Part shown: piece after piece, positions 38,601 to 47,600 of the stretch
Layout of the letters: every line of letters starts with the position of its first letter
Position numbering within the stretch: the first letter of the stretch is position 1
Source of the DNA: Anaspis maculata
Lineage: Eukaryota; Arthropoda; Insecta; Coleoptera; Scraptiidae
Assembly (NCBI GenBank): GCA_949128115.1
Contig: OX421967.1
Location: forward strand, 22,832,635 to 22,896,634
DNA length: 64,000 bases
Direction of reading: 5' to 3'
Notes under the pieces: generated by a model
Told to the model about the DNA's origin: nothing
The model's database searches: none
Seen by the model: the letters and a program-made list of their open reading frames with translations, nothing else
Made by a program: the position numbers and the translations under genes

Positions 38601-41600
38601 GCACAATCCAGCTTGGCTTTCCATTTCCAAAGATCCAACTTTTCGTTTGACAAGTAATGTCAGTCGTCACCCTAGACACATCTCTGTTTACGCCGTCAAA
38701 TAGCCTACCATTTGATACCGAGTTTGGTACCGAAGCTAATTTGCGACGGAGCAAATTTTAGTTTCTTGCAACCGGAGGTGAAAGTTGGACATTTTTGACA
38801 GGAAATCGATCCAGCGGTATATCGCCCGTGCGGACTAGCTTTTATACGGTCCGCCAGCGAGCCCAAAACCTTCGCCCTGTACGAACACTTGGTGCACTCG
38901 AATCATTCGATTCGATCGGTCGCGAAGTGTTCCGACAATGTGTGCGGTTTATTTTTTTTTCATCTGCGGGAACGGGCACTCCCGAAACGAATCGGAGCGG
39001 GCTGCCACCACTCCGAACGTATCCAAATCGGTTGATCATCCGAAAGTAGTCGTTTCAAGTAATCCTTGCGCATGGTCTTAAACACTTTGTGCATTGGCGC
39101 ATTTTGGTTCCGTGCATCAAGAAAAATGGTATTCTGAATACCGTTCTTTGTGCAAATGATACCTACTAACATTCGGTGCAAGAAAAAGTTTTTGTAAGAG
39201 CTTTTGCCTAATTCTCCAAATGTCTGACGACTTGCAAAATTTGAACACGATTTGTCGAAAAACTCATACTGTTTACATTCGAACAAATGTTCGTATCCTG
39301 AATGGAAATTGATGCAATGTGTTTGTTTCGAGTGTTCGTATACGAACAGCGTAGGAATTTATATTTTAGATGTCTCCCTCGATATAAAAATCGATCTGTT
39401 TTTGCTCGATGAAACAGTAACTAGGAATCGGGAGTTATTACGGGCGGATAACTTTGCGATACCTTGTGAACCAATCAGAAACGTTGCCGTCTTGCGTTTC
39501 GTGAACATGAAGCGGCCTTCAGAGCCCTCTACAATAATCGTAAAATGCAAGCAACACAATAACGCGGACCAATCAGACACCAGTAAAGCGGAAAAGAAGC
39601 CCTTCCTATTGGTCAGCGTCCAACGTTCTGAGACCACTGCAGACTGCACATCACGGATTAACCGCGTTTACAGCCGCCTGCCCTGCGGAGTTTTCAACTT
39701 CTTTTGCAGTTCTTGCACGGCGCTTATATTATAAATTACAGTCAACGATCCGGTTTGAGTTTTTTTTTGTCTATTTTGTTATGTAAGCAAAGCAAAGTTT
39801 GCGTAGTCTCTTAACAAATTAAATATCACATATTGTGATTTAAAACTCAGCGCAATGTCTACTTGATCAAAAAAGCAAGAACTATTTATGTGAGATCAAT
39901 AAAAAAAAAAGAGAACTTACCGAAATAACCTTCTTATAGATCTGAGCCGGTCCAGTGCATTCAGAATATGGATATTCGTTCGTGGCCATTTCCAGCATGC
40001 ACATTCCAAATGCATAGACATCGACGCCTTCGTCATAGTGCTCTTCGTACATTTCTGGAGCCATGAATTCAGGCGTGCCAATCACCTGCAATTTACAGCT
40101 ACATTACAACCAAAACAAAAAGGTGCCATCAAGTGAGAACTTACAGATTTAGCAAAGCTACGATTCTTCAGCGTAGCTAAACCTAGATCGCCGATCTTGA
40201 CGGAACCGGTCGTGCCGGTAATGAAAATGTTATCGCATTTTAAATCGCGATGGATGATGGGCGGCGAACGCGAATGCAGAAAAGCCAGACCCTTGAGGAT
40301 CTGTCTGCACCACGACTTGAGCACTTTCGGATTGATCTTTTTGAATCGCCTCAGGTAGGTCTTCAGCGTGCCGCTGAGCATCAGTTCGGTGACGAGAACG
40401 ATGCTCTTCTTTTTGTTGACCACCGTTTCCCAGTAGTTGTAAAAACGGACGATGTTGGGGTGCTGGAGCTTTTTGAGCATCTCGGCTTCTTCCCGGAACC
40501 GCTGGCGTTCCGCCTTGTTGAGTTTCTTCTCCTGCAGCTCGCACCAGGCGACCGCCACGCCGGTCTCGGTGTCCAGACCGCGGTAGACCGTCTTGAAGGA
40601 GCCGCGACCGACCTCCTCTTCGTACTTGAAGAAGCGTCCGTCGGGCGAGACGGCCACCGGCCGGTAGACGTCCTCCTCGTCTTCGACCTTGCCCTCGACC
40701 TTGGTCAGGCTCAGGTGTACGACGACGGGCTGCTCCATGACTAGGTCGCGGTCGCTCTCGACGCTGTCCGGGTCGGTGATGGAGCGATGGTGGAGCTCGT
40801 CGATGGTCTGCTCGGTGATTTCCGTCATTTCCGTGCCGAAAAACAGGTTCTTGGGGATGTTGTACATAGCCCCGACCTCGAGCAGGCGCTTGTCGTCCAG
40901 CTCCTGCTGCTCGTTGGAAGTGCCTGGTGCCCCTTCCGGTTCGTCTTCAGCGTTCGAATCCGTTTCGGTTGGTATCAGACACGCCGTGACGCCGCCGTGT
41001 TTGACGAATTTCCGTTTCGGTGCCAGATGATGACCGCTCGTCGACAAGCACTTCTTACATTTGACACCTGGAATTTTTTATGAAGAATATTAGCATTATT
41101 TTACTGAATCTTTTTTACATTAGTACCGGGTGTTTATAAACGTCTGTGATCGCATCGCCTTTGGAATCCCCTCTCGATCACTACAATTGCGCCTGTTACT
41201 ACGTTTTTCGGCCTGACCCAAGCCTGCCGCGATCACAGTCTCTTATAAACACCCCGTATAAGAAAAGTCCCGAAAATTTAGTACTGCAAAAAAAAAACTC
41301 TCTATTGTAGTGAGAAAGCGGTACCGGGCAGTCCCAGTAGTTAGATCCCTTTTTGTATCTCAACTACGGAGCTGTTAGCGTTCTTCTTTCAACGGTCTAC
41401 TGGTGCCTTTTCCCCAAGGATTCATGACCGCTCGGTAGCACCGGCCGCCATTGAAATCGGGCCATTTCCTGAAGAGGATTTCGGCAATATTCAAGTTGCG
41501 TGGAGCGGGCTCTGGACCTCCTTTGAGTAGCAATCCTACACAGGTAGTTAACCAGTCCTTGTGAAGTAAACCCAGTTTCACACAGGGTAAATTTACGAGG

Positions 41601-44600
41601 CCCGATTTTTATGGTGGCCAGTGTACGACTGTACACACCAAGGTACCAAAAGCACGTGGCGAAGGACTATCTAGCAACGTCACAATTATATGAACATAGT
41701 GTCTATCGACTTCAAAAAAGCTCTTCAAAGTTTGACTTTTTCCTTTGCTTTTCATGGATAATATGTGGCTTCAGGTATTGACCTATCTAATTATGCCCAG
41801 CTTTATTTTGAATTATCACCTACCAATTATTAGGATTCCTACAAAATACAACTAGTGGTTTCTAAGTTTAGACAAAGGAAGTAGTGAAAAAATCTTATTT
41901 CGCAAAATCAAGCGAACATACCTAAGGTCAGTTCTCAGTTATCACATCAAGCAGATAGTCGATGGTTTATTTTTCCTGGATTGAATTCTGCCATATCCTG
42001 TGTTTAATTTGGAGTATAAAGCAATTAAACACTAATCTGGAGTTGAATATCGGTAGATCGGATTGCATTTTCACGGTTATTATGAAAATAGATTACACAG
42101 TTTTTTTCCAAGATTACACGAAGGAAAGTTTCATATTTTATGTTGCGATCTTCATGAGGATGCCGGAAAATTGCAGTTTGTGGCAAGTGAAAACTGGACT
42201 TGCAAGTAGCGATTATTCACTGGAATAAGTTACTATACTCGCCTTTAGCTCCTGGCGCTACTCTTACAATCGTATAATTCATGAATACAGAGTGACCAAG
42301 ATTTCAGTCCCGCGAAAGGAACCGTAGATCCCACCCCGCCTTGTCATTGATATGAAAACCTCCCGTGCATTCAATTTTGACAAACTTTATTCATCTCCAC
42401 GACCACGACCACTTTGCTCTACAACTTTGAAACCAAGTAATTTGATTTTTTCAACAGATAGGCAAGTGCAAGTATAGGTCAGGCCTAGTTGTATATAGAT
42501 AGTTGTATATGTAGTTCAATCTGCCAAATTCATTCTTGATTAAAAAAAAAACACAGAAAAAATACGAACTGTGAAAGGGTTGCCTTTCAATGAAAAAAAA
42601 ACAAATAATCCAAAATGAACTTCATAGGAGGACATAATATCAATAAAAAGAAGTCTAGGGTCACTTCTGAAGCACTAAATTGCGAGAAGTTTTTTTTTTA
42701 TGTTGAGTTGCTTTTGTCAGTGAGTGAGGTCTGGTCACTTGAAGTGGATCAACAACTTTCAGTCTATGAAAAGCGACCAAAAAAGGTGATTAACGATAAA
42801 TACCTGATCATGCAATTATGTATCATCATTCAGTATCAACCTGTTTAATCGTTTAAATGTAAGTTGGTAACAATGCTCACACAAAATATATCAAAAGCTC
42901 TGCTATAAATCCAATGTACGTATTGATGTTGGATCTAAATTTCAAAACCACTACTGACAAAGAAAAAAGTCAAGAAACTGCACCTATCTCTGCCAAGATC
43001 TTTCAATAATCCGAATGTAAAACCACGACATACGGAAAAGATTAAGCTGAAGTGTTTTGATTTTTGAGGTGCAGTGCGAAGGGCTAGTTGAAATCAAATA
43101 AAGTTTATCTCACGTGCTGACTGAACTTTTGACATAGGTACTCGAAGTCTGTTGCACAGCTGGCGTCATTGAAATGTGAACGAATTTGAAATAGTGTTCA
43201 TCTTTGAGGATTTATTACCGGGACGGAGAGTTCAATGAAACTTAATTTTGAAGCAGGCGACCTCATGGAAAAACGCAGAGCTCATGGTATCGTTTAAACT
43301 GACACTGTCACTACCATGCGATCAACAGAATTTCCATTCGAAGTTGGCTTTGGAAATCACATTTTTATCAATTGACGTATGGCCTAACTGTAAAATCCCT
43401 ATATGACCAACTCCAAAATATCAAAAAAGAGTCGCCATGCGGTTTTTTTTTTTAAAGTCAAAGTCACTAAGCTGACAAATTACGACCACAAAACGAAACG
43501 GACTTTCAAAAATTTCTGATTTCGCTTTGTTTATGGACCTTATCTGGTGCCAGAAACACTAATGGACCGAAAAATTTCAATATTATTATTTATTAATTCA
43601 TTAATTTGAATTGATGGCGTTTAAAGTTTTGACGGCTGTCAGTCGGTAAAGCAGGGATTTCTACAGTTGAGCCATACTTTCCTTGTTTACCGCTTTAACG
43701 AGTGATGTCACCATGATGGCACAGTTCGGCGTGCGAAATTCTAGTTCAGTCCCCAAAATGTCAAAATTGAAAAGCTAGGTTAGGTTGAGTTGAGCATGTC
43801 AACATGTCAAGTCAGTCGTCAGATTTGTTGGAACCTGCGCAGAGATAATAACCTTGGATCCCTCAAATCTTCAGGAATGAACTCCCTTCCGCTAATTTTG
43901 CGACACTATATACAGTGCGACTTCAGAGGTAAAATTCGGACTATAATGTCTCAAAAGTCTTAACACATTCACCCTGGGTTCCACAAAAAAGATAATTCGA
44001 GATCAGTTGATTCGCGATTTTTGTTGTCAATTTGTAGCCTACTGATCAATGGAAATGATGCTTTATCTGTCAATAATGGAAAGATGTTAATCACCTAGCA
44101 TTTAGTAGAAAAAAGTTCAGTTAATCTGCAATCAGCCTTGATCGCTGATCATCTCTTTTGTGGAACTGACGGTGAGCTTTATAATGGCCACCAGTTCAAA
44201 GTAGTTCTGTAAAATCAAGTAGGTAGGTATGAACTACTTTCCTATTTCTACACTGCCAACGTGATCAGAGAAACGGTGAAATGAAAACTGTCAAGCTTAT
44301 CACAGGAAATTAATGCAACAGTAGTAAACAGAAACATGTACTCATGCATCATTGTCAATTATTGACAATTGGCGAAAATCAGCGGCCACCAGAAGGCGCT
44401 GAACGCAGTCAAACATGGTGGCCCAAGGGGCCTTGACAAATAGGTACCCAGCGCACAGCCCAGCGCAGTAGCGCAGTAGCACTCGACAGTTGACAGTGCC
44501 CACTCCAAATCATGAAAATATTGACAGTTTTGACAGTTGAAAAATAATTAAATTTTTTTGTCTTCCTTGTTTTTCACATCGTCGTGAATGTGAGCAAGTG

Positions 44601-47600
44601 AGTGTTGTAGTTTGACTTGAATTACTGCATTAGTATACGCCGATGGACACAATGCACAATGCAGCAGCAAAAGCCGATACGTAAGTTGGTGAAATGCTGG
44701 CCGAAAAATGCAATCTCTGAAATGCTTATTTACGTTACAGATCTTGAGTTGTGTGAGCCCCTTGCACACAAGGTGGAAATACTAAGCCCCTACAAGACAA
44801 GGCATAGGTACATCAGGACGCATCACGAAAATGAGCCAACAATAATTATTGTTTAGGCCAGAAAGATGAACATTCTTTTGGAGTAATCGTACGACTCATA
44901 CATTGACTGTGAAGTAAAATTTCAGTAGCTAATAAGCATTTACCGCTGTCTAGAATAATAAAAATCATAGTTTATCAAAAATAATTGAGTATTCTTCAAT
45001 CATAAGTTTAATCATAGCTCATCGGTTGATGTTAGTGTTTCTACAATGGAAAATATTTTCATATCGATTAAGTTGTTCTAAATCTGAACTGATGAGGCGA
45101 GTGACGGATTCTGATTTGCAGGCCAGGTATCTTCTCTCAATACCGCTGGCGTTGATCTCCAGGCTCTTCGGCTGCTCTCACTGGCTTATCGGAGATGGCT
45201 TCACGAGTTCACAACACTGTTTTAACAACTGGGCCACAGAACCTAGCCTCCAAATGGTTTTCAATTATCCATTTATGAGACATAACAAAGCACAAGAGTC
45301 TCAGTCGCAGTGAGCCCCAGTCACCCCACACACGAATTAATGACCTGCCTCAATCACTTCTTCGCACTTTGTCGAGAGGGGGCTGATTTGGTCACCAACA
45401 TGACCATAAATATTGGGCAAATGAATCTGTATTATCGGCATTTTCTAAAACAAAAATAAGTTAGAGATAGGTACTGCAACAAAACTCCATTCCCAACGAG
45501 CCCCAGTTCTTAGCCCACTGCACAGAGTAGGCGCCCACTGTTACGCTTTCACTGACAGCTATCACTGTTGACAGCTGTTGTGATGTAAATGCGCACTGCG
45601 TTTACTACCTATTTGTCAAGGCCTCTTGGGCCACCATGTTTTATTGCGTACAGCGCCACCACGCGGAAAAGATTTTCGCCAATAGCTATGAGAATTCGAA
45701 CTGGGTAAAACGATGGCTACTTTTCTTTTGACATATAAGCTACGTATCTCAAATAATCTAAGTTGCTAGTGTTTCCAACTCTAACCTAGGTTAGATTAGT
45801 GAGTATGTGGCACCTATAAGGAAGCCGCCAATTGATTAGTCGCATTTTGGCAGCTGACATTTTGAATTCAGCGAATGAATTTAGTAGCTGTATGCAGAAT
45901 GCTCACCTGGCGGCAAAAAATCATTTCACGTCAAATAATGGAGCTCAACTAGTGTGCCAGCAAATGCGACCAATTACCAATTATTAGTGATGATGCCCTT
46001 GGCACGGTGCTGACCCCTGCCGTGGGCAAAATTTGCATAACTTGACCTATATCAATTCAGAAAAGTGCGCTCTGACAACCGCAGATCACTCAGAAACAAA
46101 CCGACTTATCGCATACCTAGTGCAAGACCAACATAACCCGGATTGGAAAACGTAGTAATTTTTCGATATGTTTTTAATTTTCGCCGATAAACAAATGAAT
46201 CAAAGCAGCTTTGACATTTGATAGTTGTCAAAAATATGTCTAACCTTACGAAGCCAGTTCAACTTTACGATGATTCAAACTGAAAATATACAAGCCCTTC
46301 GTCAAAAAAAGGGAACCCAATGAATCATCAATCCTTTCACCTCTTCCAGTCGAAAAGACACATCAAGCCATGGAGAACTATAGGCAAGACAAGGAACATC
46401 CCAGCAGGTATGCAGTTGCAGCAGGATTTACGTGTAAAAAGTTCAATAAAACCGGATTTCAAAAAACCGAGCCACTCAAAGTTGCGTTTTGGACAAAATT
46501 CCTGTGAGAACCTTCAATTTGCAATTTGTTTTCGCTTTGGAGCTTGGCGGAACGAGTTTTTGTCGACCTAGAATGGCCGCCGTCAAGATGACTCAGATTT
46601 TGGGTTTTGACATCTAAATGACGGTAATACAGCTCTGTGCCCCTCTAGTCGCATTTCCACGTATGACAAAGTCAGTTTCCCAAGATTTGAATATCAATTT
46701 AATAAGAAATATAACTTTACTTCAGAGAAGCCAGTTTCACACCAGGTAAAAAAGCGGCAAGCCTACAATGCTAAAGTAGAAAATTTGCCCAGCCAACTAG
46801 AGTCACAGTAGAAGTGAACCTACTATAGCACCTGGATTTTGACTCATTTTGACTATTTTCAGAATTTCAAAAAAACTCAACTCAACTTGATATGAGTTTT
46901 TCTAAAAATTACTCTATTTTGTTTTATGGTGGTCTTGGACTAGATATGCATTAGGATGGCTTTATTCTCACGATGTTACTACGGATTCATAATCCAACTG
47001 AACTGCTAACTGATTATTAGACAGTCGCTCCACCATGAGGCGTAAGGAAGGCTGTGGAGCCATTCAAATCGGAGTTAACCTAACCTATGTCAAAGTGCAA
47101 AATGACAGCATATTAGTCCGCAGCACCTGGATTCATAGCAAACGGATGAGTTGACTAAGGTTCAACTGAGCATGTTAATAAAATAAAAAACAATATAATA
47201 CGGGTCAGAACTAACCTCCAGAGACGTCGCCAGATAGATCACCGATGACTTCGCCGACCGCAGAGCCGGCTACCTCGGTATCCGGTATTTCGGAGCACGA
47301 ATCGTGGTACTCTTCGTATTCCTCGACGAAACTTCTCGCGTCCAACAGATTATCGCTGCTGGGCGTCTGAACGATCAACGATCCAGCCGAGTCTCCAGTA
47401 CGGCACTTGATCACACTGGTGGTGCTGCTGCTGCCACCTAGTCCACTGCCGCCGACACTACCACCGCCACCGCCACCGCCGCCTCCACCTCCAGCTTCTG
47501 AGGATCCAACACCGCCGTCTTCGCCGCCGTCACCGCTGATGGTGGTGATCGACGCAGTGCTGCCGTAGCTTCCGTTGGCCGACTTGCAGCGGCTGATGGT

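Larger units (their letters stand above)
35112..38836. mobile_element. 3.7-kb TIR element with AGCTT duplication, hosting nested insertions
   Basis: 26-base inverted ends with one mismatch: AGTCCGCACGGGCGGTATAC (35112) and GTATATCGCCCGTGCGGACT (ending 38836). AGCTT flanks both sides (35107-35111, 38837-38841). The subterminal left region repeats CGGTATACCGC-type blocks. It contains the palindrome 35270-36710 and an inverted-repeat segment at 37499-38775. It abuts the TTAA element ending at 35103. I see no coding remnant that identifies the class. Confidence 0.78.

Noticed and set aside
38960..39286. Minus-strand 108-codon open frame as a transposase-associated protein
   Set aside because: No recognisable motif and no flanking terminal repeats; I could not support a family.
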